A stretch of 13,229 nt of DNA, taken from contig CAMLFJ010000032.1 of NCBI GenBank assembly GCA_946479205.1, positions 1-13,229 on the forward strand, written 5' to 3'. The translations under genes and the position numbers were made by a program. This document shows, piece after piece, positions 6,840 to 13,177 of this stretch. The notes below the pieces were generated by a model. It was not told where the DNA came from. It saw only the letters and a list, made by a program, of their open reading frames with translations, and did no database searches. Each line of letters starts with the position of its first letter. Within the stretch, counting starts at the first letter, position 1. Source of the stretch: an uncultured bacterium (GTDB taxonomy: Bacteria > Methylomirabilota > Methylomirabilia > Rokubacteriales > CSP1-6).

Positions 6840-7828
6840 CCGGATCGCGGGAACGCGTGCTGTCGGGGATGCGGCCGACCGGCCAGCTCCACCTCGGCAA
6901 CTACCTGGGAGCGCTCGAGAACTGGGTCAAGCTCCAGGACGGCTTCGAGTGCTTCTACTTCGTGGCGAACTGGCACGTGCTCACCACCAACCCGGGCGGC
7001 ATCGCCGAGGTCCCGCGCGACACCATCGAGATGGGCGCGGACTGGCTCGGGGCCGGGCTCGATCCCGAGAAGTCCACGCTCTTCATCCAGTCCCTGGTGC
7101 CGGAGCACGCCGAGCTGCACCTCCTCTTCTCGATGGCGGTGCCGGTGGCCTGGCTCGAGCGCGTCCCGACCTACAAGGAGATGGTGGAGCAGCTCGGCAT
7201 CGAGTCGCCCTCCTACGGGCTGCTCGGCTACCCCTTGCTGCAGTCCGCCGACATCCTGATGTACAAGGCCCAGTGGGTGCCGGTGGGCGCCGACCAGGTG
7301 CCGCACATCGAGCTCACCCGCGAGGTCGCGCGCCGCTTCAACCACACCTGGAAGGCGGTGTTCCCGGAGCCGCAGGCCAAGCTCACCCAGATCCCGAAGG
7401 TGCCGGGCACCGACGGGCGGAAGATGTCGAAGTCCTACGGCAACGCGATCTATCTGTCCGACACCACCGAGGAGATCACCGCCAAGATCAAGCCGATGGT
7501 CACGGATCCCGCGCGCAAGCGCCGATCCGACCCCGGCAACCCCGACATCTGTCCCGTCTTCGACCTGCACCGGATCTTCACCCCCGACGGAGACCGCGAA
7601 GCCTGCGCGACCGGCTGCCGCACCGCCGGCATCGGCTGCCTCGACTGCAAGGGCGTGCTGCTCAAGCACATGCTGCCCCCGCTGGACGCCATCCGCGAGC
7701 GCCGCCAGCGCTTCGTCGAGAAGCCCCAGGCGATCGTCGACATCCTGCACGAGGGCTCCAAGCGCGCCCGCCGCGTCGCCCAGCAGACCATGCAGGAAGT
7801 CCGCGACGCGGTAAGACTGGAGCCATGA
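6836..7828 (+). CDS. trpS: Tryptophanyl-tRNA synthetase with a cysteine cluster
   Basis: A class I aminoacyl-tRNA synthetase that charges tRNA-Trp, 330 residues as expected for the bacterial enzyme. Seen: GMRPTGQLHLGNYLGAL (11-27) containing the HIGH-type HLGN at 19-22; the QSADILMYKAQWVPVGADQVPH region (136-157); and GRKMSKSYGN (194-203) with KMSKS at 196-200. After KMSKS comes a cluster C240, C258, C262, C269 and C272. C240-x21-C262-x6-C269-x2-C272 is very close to the C-x22-C-x6-C-x2-C pattern that binds a [4Fe-4S] cluster in Thermotoga maritima TrpRS, so an iron-sulfur form is likely here (inference). It is coupled to the upstream glycosyltransferase by an ATGA overlap, an unusual partner, and is followed by a hairpin repeat. 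Confidence 0.96.
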   Translation: MTGSRERVLSGMRPTGQLHLGNYLGALENWVKLQDGFECFYFVANWHVLTTNPGGIAEVPRDTIEMGADWLGAGLDPEKSTLFIQSLVPEHAELHLLFSMAVPVAWLERVPTYKEMVEQLGIESPSYGLLGYPLLQSADILMYKAQWVPVGADQVPHIELTREVARRFNHTWKAVFPEPQAKLTQIPKVPGTDGRKMSKSYGNAIYLSDTTEEITAKIKPMVTDPARKRRSDPGNPDICPVFDLHRIFTPDGDREACATGCRTAGIGCLDCKGVLLKHMLPPLDAIRERRQRFVEKPQAIVDILHEGSKRARRVAQQTMQEVRDAVRLEP

Positions 7829-7855
7829 TCAGCGCCGGAACGAGTGTCCGCGGAG

Positions 7856-7891
7856 TGGGGGAGTGCGGGGGCCATCTCTGGGCCCCCGCAT
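7856..7891 (+). repeat. 36-base hairpin repeat, copy 2
   Basis: The second copy of the element at 4952-4987, with one base changed in the loop (ATCTCTG). The 10 bp stem (arms 7864-7873 and 7881-7890) is identical to copy 1, and the stem starts 35 bases after the trpS stop, almost the same distance as copy 1 from hldC. The scpA ATG begins 8 bases after the stem, so if transcribed into the scpA message the hairpin would cover the place where a ribosome-binding site should be. No T-run follows and no other feature is visible in the 70-base gap 7829-7898. Confidence 0.7.
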
Positions 7892-7898
7892 TGAATAG

Positions 7899-8771
7899 AT
7901 GAGCGCGCCCGAAACAACCACCGAAGGAGCCGTCCCGGAGTCCGGGCTCACGGTAAGAGTCGAATCATTCGTGGGCCCCCTCGACCTCCTCCTCCATCTC
8001 TGCCGCACCAACGAGATGGACCTCTCGAAGCTCTCGCTGCGCACCATCACCGACCAGTACCTCACCCACCTCGAGTCGGTGCGCTTCCAGGATCTGGAGA
8101 CCGCCGGCTCCTTCATGGTGATGGCCGCGACCCTGATCTACCTCAAGTCGAAGCTCCTGCTGCCCGCCAACCCGGACGACCCGGACGAGCTGCTGGACGA
8201 CGAAGGGGAGATGCTCAAGCGCGAGCTGGAGGAGCGCCTGCGCGAGTACGCCCGGGTCAAGGCGCTCGGGACCTGGCTCGCCGAGCGCGAGGCCGAGCAG
8301 ACCCTCATCTACGGCCGCACCACCGCCGAGCTGCCGCCGCCCGAGGACATCCCGCTCGAGGATCTCTCGGTGCATCTCCTCCAGCGCGCGATGCAGCGGC
8401 TCATCGAGGACCAGAAGCGCCGGGTGCCGCGGCAGGTCGAGCCCAATCCACTCTCGGTGCTCGAGCGCATGAGCGAGATGGTCGAGCTGCTTCGCAGCAC
8501 CTGGTCGCTGCTCTTCTCCTCGGTGGCGGGCCCCGAGCGCATCCGGGCCGAGTGGGTGGTGACGCTCCTCGCCCTGCTCGAGCTGGTCCGGCTGGGCGAG
8601 GCGCGGGCGCGGCAGGCCGAGCTGTTCGGTGAGATCGTCATCGAGCGGAACGCGGTCAGCGTGCGGGAACCCGCGCGCGCGATCGAGGAGCCGCCGGATC
8701 TGGACGAGCCGGCGGAGGCACGGCCGGAAGACGAACCACGACCCGAATCGGGGGAGCCCCTGAATGCCTGA
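7899..8771 (+). CDS. scpA: Segregation and condensation protein A (kleisin)
   Basis: The kleisin subunit that bridges the SMC heads and, with ScpB, forms the bacterial condensin that compacts and segregates chromosomes. Its 290 residues show the ScpA N-terminal signature VRVESFVGPLDLLLHL (19-34), followed by EMDLSKLSLRTITDQYL (39-55) and FMVMAATLIYLKSKLLLP (72-89). The C-terminal domain is the winged-helix part, ending in an acidic, probably disordered tail rich in Glu and Pro (from about 250). The ATG at 7899 has no visible Shine-Dalgarno and lies 8 bases behind a strong hairpin; no better start precedes the conserved core. scpB starts within its last 8 bases, the usual coupled arrangement for these partners. 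Confidence 0.95.
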   Translation: MSAPETTTEGAVPESGLTVRVESFVGPLDLLLHLCRTNEMDLSKLSLRTITDQYLTHLESVRFQDLETAGSFMVMAATLIYLKSKLLLPANPDDPDELLDDEGEMLKRELEERLREYARVKALGTWLAEREAEQTLIYGRTTAELPPPEDIPLEDLSVHLLQRAMQRLIEDQKRRVPRQVEPNPLSVLERMSEMVELLRSTWSLLFSSVAGPERIRAEWVVTLLALLELVRLGEARARQAELFGEIVIERNAVSVREPARAIEEPPDLDEPAEARPEDEPRPESGEPLNA

Positions 8772-9411
8772 GATCATCGACGTCGTCGAAGCCCTGCTCT
8801 TCGCCTCGGACACTCCGGTGGAGGCCTCTCGCATCCAGGAGGTGCTCGATCTCGAGTCGCCCGCGGTGGCCCGGGAGCTCGTGGAGAGCCTGCGCGGCCG
8901 CCTGGACGCGGAGGGGCGGGCCCTGCAGGTGATGGAGGTGGGCGGCGGCTTCCGCCTGGTGACGCGGCCGGAGATCGCGCCGTGGCTCGTGAAGCTCGCC
9001 CGCAGCCGCACCCGCTCGCGGCTCTCGCGCCCCTCGCTCGAGACGCTCGCGATCATCGGCTACCGCCAGCCGGTCTCGCGCCCCGAGGTGGACGCCATCC
9101 GCGGGGTCAACTCGGACGCGGTGCTCGAGAACCTGCTCGAGCGGCGCATGATCCGCATCGCGGGCCGCAAGGACTCGCCGGGGCGCCCGTTCCTCTACGA
9201 GACCACGCGCGAGTTCCTGGTCGCCTTCGGGCTGCGCGATCTCAACGACCTGCCGAAGGTGGAAGGCGAGCTGATCGTGCCCGAGCTCGCGGAGACCGCG
9301 GCCGCCCAGCTGACCGAGCCCGGGCCCGAGCACGAGGAGACGACCGCTGCCGACGATCCGGCTCAGCAAGATCCTGGCGCAGGCGGGGATCGCGTCCCGG
9401 CGAGCAGCTGA
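8764..9411 (+). CDS. scpB: Segregation and condensation protein B
   Basis: The winged-helix partner that dimerises and binds the ScpA kleisin in the SMC-ScpAB condensin. Of 215 residues, about 1-165 form the two winged-helix domains. Seen: IDVVEALLFASDTPVEASRI (5-24), GGGFRLVTRPEIAPWL (60-75), the highly conserved LSRPSLETLAIIGYRQPVSR (87-106), and IRGVNSDAVLENLLERRMI (112-130) leading to GRPFLYETT. The C-terminal 45 residues are a low-complexity acidic tail. The ATG is 7 bases after a GGAG (8753-8756) within the end of scpA, an excellent ribosome-binding site. The tail-encoding region is shared with the start of rluB in another frame. Confidence 0.95.
   Translation: MPEIIDVVEALLFASDTPVEASRIQEVLDLESPAVARELVESLRGRLDAEGRALQVMEVGGGFRLVTRPEIAPWLVKLARSRTRSRLSRPSLETLAIIGYRQPVSRPEVDAIRGVNSDAVLENLLERRMIRIAGRKDSPGRPFLYETTREFLVAFGLRDLNDLPKVEGELIVPELAETAAAQLTEPGPEHEETTAADDPAQQDPGAGGDRVPASS
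9334..9339 (+). promoter_or_regulatory. Shine-Dalgarno GAGGAG that points to the rluB start
   Basis: GAGGAG lies within the scpB tail, 7 bases before an in-frame CTG at 9347. No ATG, GTG or TTG exists in the rluB frame between the upstream stop (9311-9313) and codon 9605. The site and its ideal spacing therefore favour CTG as initiator. ACG at 9353 and ATC at 9356 are 13 and 16 bases away, less well placed. Confidence 0.45.
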
Positions 9412-10072
9412 AGGGCTGCTCGCGGAGGGACGCGTCACCGTCAACGGTCGAGTCCGGCTCGAGCCGGGCGCCCAGGCGGATCCCGAGCAGGACCGCATCA
9501 CGCTGGATGGCCGTCCGCTCCCCGGGCGCGCGCCGCTGCAGTATCTGCTGCTGCACAAGCTGCGCGGCTACGTCACCACGCGCCACGATCCCGCGGGCCG
9601 ACCGGTGGTGCTCGACCTGCTTCCGTCCGCGGCGCGCGGCGTCTACCCGGTCGGACGCCTCGACATCGACGCGGAGGGGCTGCTCCTGCTCACCAATGAC
9701 GGCGAGCTCGCCAACCGGCTGCTCCACCCGCGCTACGAGATCCCGCGCGTGTACGAGGTGGAGGTGCGCGGCCGCGTGGATCTCGCGGACCTGCCGCGAT
9801 GGCGCCGCGGCGCGGTGCTGCCCGACGGCCCCGCGGTACCCAAGCGCGTCAGCCGGCTGTCGGTGGGCCCGCGCAGCACCCGGCTCAGCGTGACGTTCGC
9901 GGAAGGGCGCTACCGCGAGGTCAAGCGCTACTGCACCGCGCTCGGCCATCCGGTCGAGCGGCTCACGCGCGTGCAGTTCGGCCCGCTTCGCCTGGGCAAC
10001 CTGGCTCCCGGGGCGCACCGCGCGCTGACCCGGGCCGAGCACGAGGCCCTTGATAGCTTGCGTGGGGGGTAG
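9347..10072 (+). CDS. rluB: 23S rRNA pseudouridine synthase RluB-type, non-ATG start
   Basis: A cytoplasmic enzyme of the RsuA/RluB family that turns a specific uridine of 23S rRNA into pseudouridine. From CTG at 9347 it has 241 residues. Seen: an S4 RNA-binding domain at about 5-58 (RLSKILAQAGIASRRAAEGL), the catalytic VGRLDIDAEGLLLLTNDG (102-119) with nucleophile D106, YEVEVRGRV (136-144), and the C-terminal GRYREVKRY...LGHPVERLTRV (188-209). The S4 domain is clearly in frame and intact, yet no ATG/GTG/TTG precedes it; the first such codon (9605) would delete residues 1-86. CTG at 9347 with GAGGAG, or possibly ATC at 9356 (aligning with the common MRLSKIL start), must serve, unless the sequence has an error. 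It overlaps scpB by 65 bases. RluB, RluE, RluF and RsuA are hard to separate; the scpAB context favours RluB. Confidence 0.88.
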   Translation: MPTIRLSKILAQAGIASRRAAEGLLAEGRVTVNGRVRLEPGAQADPEQDRITLDGRPLPGRAPLQYLLLHKLRGYVTTRHDPAGRPVVLDLLPSAARGVYPVGRLDIDAEGLLLLTNDGELANRLLHPRYEIPRVYEVEVRGRVDLADLPRWRRGAVLPDGPAVPKRVSRLSVGPRSTRLSVTFAEGRYREVKRYCTALGHPVERLTRVQFGPLRLGNLAPGAHRALTRAEHEALDSLRGG

Positions 10073-10086
10073 GGTTCCGCTATAGT
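10058..10086 (+). promoter_or_regulatory. Predicted sigma70-type promoter for the pheA operon
   Basis: A near-consensus -10 box TATAGT (10081-10086, 5 of 6) follows a weak -35 TTGCGT (10058-10063, 3 of 6) at 17 bases. The -35 lies in the last codons of rluB. Transcription would begin about 10093, leaving a leader of some 30 bases that contains the pheA ribosome-binding site. No attenuator or leader peptide fits in that space. Confidence 0.45.
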
Positions 10087-10114
10087 GCCTGGGGTTACGC
10101 GACCGACGTGCTTC

Positions 10115-10119
10115 AGGAG
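10115..10119 (+). promoter_or_regulatory. Shine-Dalgarno AGGAG deciding the pheA start
   Basis: AGGAG stands 6 bases before the ATG at 10126. This picks that ATG over the in-frame GTG at 10108, which would add six residues and place the site inside the gene. Confidence 0.7.
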
Positions 10120-10125
10120 CCCTCG

Positions 10126-11187
10126 ATGAACCTGGACGATTGGCGATCCAGGATCAATAACCTCGACGAAGAGATCCTCAAACTCCTCAACCAGCGCGGT
10201 ACCGCCGCCCTCCGGATCGGCGAGCTCAAGAGGCAGCAGGGTCTTCCGTACTACATTCCCGAGCGCGAAGCCCAGGTTCTCGACCGTCTCGTCGGATTGA
10301 CCGGAGGTCCGCTCGCGGGCGAGGCGATTCGCGCCATCTGGCGGGAGATCCTCTCCGCCTCGCTCGCGCTCGAGCACCCGCTGCAGGTCGCGTACCTGGG
10401 CCCGCCCGGCACCTTCACGCACCAGGCCGCGACCCGCCGCTTCGGCTCCTCCGCCCAGCTGGTGGCGGTGCGCACCATCGCGGAGATCTTCGACGAGGTG
10501 GAGCGCAGCCGGGCCGAGTTCGGGGTGGTGCCGGTGGAGAACTCGACCGACGGGGCGGTCAACGTGACGCTCGACCGGCTCCTCGACTCCGACGTGACGA
10601 TCACCGGCGAGATGACGCTCGACATCTCGCAGCACCTCATCTCGCGGGCGGCCGAGCTCGGCGAGATCAAGGTGGTGTGCTCGCATCCGCAGGGGCTCGC
10701 CCAGTGCCGCGGCTGGCTCGCCGCCCACCTGCCGGAGGCGGTCACCGAGGAGATGTCGTCCACCGCGGCGGCGGTGGAGCGCGCGCGCGACGACGCGACG
10801 GTGGCCGCGATCGCCTCCGACATGGCCGCGCAGGTGTTCGGGGTGCCCATCCTCCGCGGCCGCATCGAGGACAACCCCGCGAATTCCACCCGCTTCCTCC
10901 TGATCGGACGGCAGGCGGTCGCCCCGACCGGGCGGGACAAGACGTCGATCCTCTTCTCGATGAAGAACGAGCCGGGCGTGCTCTACAGCATCCTGAAGCC
11001 GTTCGCGGCCCACCGGCTCAATCTGACCAAGATCGAGTCCCGACCCACAAAACGTCGCCCCTGGGAGTACGTCAACTTCGTGGACTTCGAGGGGCATAGC
11101 GAGACCGAAAACGTCCGGAACGTGCTGGCCGAAGTCCGGGAGCGCTGCCAGTTCCTGAAGATCCTCGGCTCGTACCCGGCCGCGTGA
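10126..11187 (+). CDS. pheA: Bifunctional chorismate mutase / prephenate dehydratase (P-protein)
   Basis: Converts chorismate to prephenate and then to phenylpyruvate for phenylalanine synthesis. The 353 residues show three domains. An AroQ-type chorismate mutase (1-85) has WRSRINNLDEEILKLLNQR (6-24) and the basic residues of that fold. Prephenate dehydratase (about 86-262) has VAYLGPPGTFTHQAA (88-102), VVPVENSTDGAV (134-145) and NSTRFLLIG (253-261) with its TRF signature. A C-terminal ACT domain (272-350) has PGVLYSIL (283-290) and ESRP (304-307), the phenylalanine-binding motifs, so feedback inhibition by phenylalanine is expected. The ATG at 10126 is chosen for its AGGAG. It has its own predicted promoter and is followed after 13 bases by hisC, the partner transaminase. 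Confidence 0.96.
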   Translation: MNLDDWRSRINNLDEEILKLLNQRGTAALRIGELKRQQGLPYYIPEREAQVLDRLVGLTGGPLAGEAIRAIWREILSASLALEHPLQVAYLGPPGTFTHQAATRRFGSSAQLVAVRTIAEIFDEVERSRAEFGVVPVENSTDGAVNVTLDRLLDSDVTITGEMTLDISQHLISRAAELGEIKVVCSHPQGLAQCRGWLAAHLPEAVTEEMSSTAAAVERARDDATVAAIASDMAAQVFGVPILRGRIEDNPANSTRFLLIGRQAVAPTGRDKTSILFSMKNEPGVLYSILKPFAAHRLNLTKIESRPTKRRPWEYVNFVDFEGHSETENVRNVLAEVRERCQFLKILGSYPAA

Positions 11188-11200
11188 GGAGCATCCGAAC

Positions 11201-12316
11201 ATGAGCTGTTCCTGGGAATCACTGGCCAACGATCACATCCTGGGCATCGCGCCCTACGAGCCCGGCAAGCCGATCGAGGAGCTCGAGCGCGAGCTCGGCA
11301 TCAGCGACGTCATCAAGCTCGCCTCCAACGAGAACCCGCTCGCCCCGTCGGACCGGGTCATGAAGGCGATGCAGACCGCGCTCACCCACATCAACCGCTA
11401 TCCGGACGGCAGCGGGTACTACCTGCGCCAGGCCATCGCGCGGCGCCACGGCCTCAGCTCCGATCAGGTCATCCTCGGCAACGGCTCCAACGACCTGATC
11501 GAGCTCATGGTGCGCGCGTTCCTGCGACCCGGGGAAGAGGCGGTGATCCCGCATCCCTCCTTCGTGGTCTACCCGATGATCGTGCAGGCGGTGGGCGGCA
11601 TCCGGGTGGTGGTGACCCTCAAGGACCAGCGCCTGGATCTCGAGGCGATGGCCCGCGCGATCACCCCGATGACCAAGATGGTGTTCATCGCGAACCCGAA
11701 CAACCCGACCGCGACCATCGTGACCGCCGACGAGGTCGAGCACTTCATGGCGCGGGTACCCGACAAGGTCATCGTGGTGTTCGACGAGGCCTACATCGAG
11801 TTCGCGCACGGGCCCGACTTCCCCGACTCGCTCGCCTACCTCAAGCAGGGCCGCAAGGTCGCCTCGCTGCGCACCTTCTCCAAGGCGGCGAGCCTCGCCG
11901 GTCTGCGGGTGGGTTACGGGGTCGCCGACCCGGACTGCATCTCGCTGCTCAACCGCATTCGACAGCCCTTCAACGTCAACTCGGTCGCCCAGGCCGCCGC
12001 CCTCGCCGCGATGGAGGACGACTCCCACGTGGTGGAGTGCCTGCGGATGATCGAGGCGGGGCGCGCGTTCCTGAGCGACGAGTTCACCGGCATGAAGCTC
12101 AAGTTCGCGCCCTCGCGCGCCAACTTCATCCTGGTGGACGTGGGCCGCAGCGCGAGCGAGGTCTTCCACTGGCTGCTCAAGGAAGGCGTGATCGTGCGGC
12201 CGATGACGAGCTTCGGGATGGAGAACGCGCTGCGCGTCACCATCGGCACCCCCGAGGAGAACCGGCGGTTCGTGAAGGCGCTCAAGAAGGTCCTCGCGGG
12301 GGCCAAGAGCGCGTGA
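11201..12316 (+). CDS. hisC: Histidinol-phosphate/aromatic aminotransferase (HisC family)
   Basis: A cytosolic fold-type I PLP aminotransferase of 371 residues. Seen: KLASNENPLAPS (39-50), the RYPDGSGYYLRQAIA segment (66-80), GNGSNDLIELMVRAFL (93-108), ANPNNPTA (164-171) with the PLP-contacting Asn, VFDEAYIEF (193-201) with D195 and Y198, and TFSKAASLAGLRVGYG (225-240) where K228 forms the Schiff base; LRVTIGT (344-350) holds the carboxylate-binding Arg. HisC proteins often also transaminate phenylpyruvate, hydroxyphenylpyruvate or prephenate. Its place between pheA and tyrA, with no histidine genes nearby, suggests that it makes phenylalanine and tyrosine here (inference). Start ATG is 9 bases after GAGGAG (11186-11191). 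Its stop overlaps the tyrA GTG by 4 bases. Confidence 0.94.
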   Translation: MSCSWESLANDHILGIAPYEPGKPIEELERELGISDVIKLASNENPLAPSDRVMKAMQTALTHINRYPDGSGYYLRQAIARRHGLSSDQVILGNGSNDLIELMVRAFLRPGEEAVIPHPSFVVYPMIVQAVGGIRVVVTLKDQRLDLEAMARAITPMTKMVFIANPNNPTATIVTADEVEHFMARVPDKVIVVFDEAYIEFAHGPDFPDSLAYLKQGRKVASLRTFSKAASLAGLRVGYGVADPDCISLLNRIRQPFNVNSVAQAAALAAMEDDSHVVECLRMIEAGRAFLSDEFTGMKLKFAPSRANFILVDVGRSASEVFHWLLKEGVIVRPMTSFGMENALRVTIGTPEENRRFVKALKKVLAGAKSA

Positions 12317-13164
12317 TCCGACGCCTCAGTCTGGTCGGTCTCGGGCTCCTGGGCGGATCGGTCGCCAAGGGCGCCCGCGCGCAGGGGCTGGCCGACGAGA
12401 TCGTGGCGGTGGGGCGGGATCGGGCGCGGCTCGAGCCCGCGCTTCGCGAGGGCATGGTGGATCGCGTCAGCACCAGCCTCGAGGACGGGGTGGCCGGGTC
12501 CGACTTCTGCCTGCTCGCCACCCCGGTGGCCACGCTCACCGCGCTGCTCCCCGCGGTCTGGCAGGCGCTCCCCGCGGAGGCGGTGCTCACCGACGTGGGC
12601 AGCACCAAGGCCGGCATCGTGGAGGCGGCGGAGGCGCTCGCGCGCGGCGGGCGGCCGGTCGCCTTCGTGGGCAGCCATCCGATGGCCGGCTCGGAGCAGA
12701 GCGGCTACCGGGTCTCGCGGCCCGACCTCTTCCAGGGCGCGACCGTGATCCTCACGCCCACCGAGCGCACCGACCCGCAGGCGGTCAAGCGGGTGGCCGC
12801 GTTCTGGGAAGCGCTCGGCGCGCGGCTGGTGACCCTCGATCCGGTGACCCACGATCGCGCCACCGCCGCGGTCAGCCACCTGCCGCACCTGGTGGCCGAC
12901 GCGCTGGTGGACGCGGTGGTGCGCATGGACCCGCGCTTCTTCGAGATCGCGGGGCGCGGATTCAAGGACACCACCCGCATCGCGGCCTCCGACCCGCAGA
13001 TGTGGCGGGAGATCTTCCAGGAGAATCGGGCGGGCCTGCGGGAAGCCCTCGGCGCGTTCCGGGCGGCCCTCGGCGAGCTGGAGCGCCTGATCGACGCGGG
13101 GGACGCGGCCGCCGTCGAGGCCGCGCTCGATCGCATCCGGCACGTGAGAGAACGCGTCGCGTGA
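12313..13164 (+). CDS. tyrA: Prephenate (or arogenate) dehydrogenase
   Basis: NAD(P)-dependent oxidative decarboxylation of prephenate (or arogenate) in tyrosine synthesis. The 283 residues open with the Rossmann motif VGLGLLGGSVAKG (8-20). An acidic turn is not clear: the second strand ends VAVGRDRARL (31-40), and the Arg there might favour NADP. Then come LATPVATL (68-75), TDVGSTKAGIV (93-103), FVGSHPMAGSEQSG (118-131), THDRATAAVSHLPHLVADAL (179-198) with candidate catalytic H189, and GFKDTTRIAASDPQMW (216-231). There is no fused mutase or ACT domain, so phenylalanine/tyrosine control is not evident here. The open frame runs upstream inside hisC; the GTG at 12313 in the hisC stop (GTGA) gives the right N-terminus. 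cmk begins 13 bases after its stop. Confidence 0.95.
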   Translation: MIRRLSLVGLGLLGGSVAKGARAQGLADEIVAVGRDRARLEPALREGMVDRVSTSLEDGVAGSDFCLLATPVATLTALLPAVWQALPAEAVLTDVGSTKAGIVEAAEALARGGRPVAFVGSHPMAGSEQSGYRVSRPDLFQGATVILTPTERTDPQAVKRVAAFWEALGARLVTLDPVTHDRATAAVSHLPHLVADALVDAVVRMDPRFFEIAGRGFKDTTRIAASDPQMWREIFQENRAGLREALGAFRAALGELERLIDAGDAAAVEAALDRIRHVRERVA

Positions 13165-13177
13165 GGGCAGACCCTTC

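Noticed and set aside
12037..12312. Apparent fusion of an extra N-terminal domain to TyrA
   Set aside because: It is the hisC gene read in another frame; the Rossmann motif begins right after the GTG at 12313.
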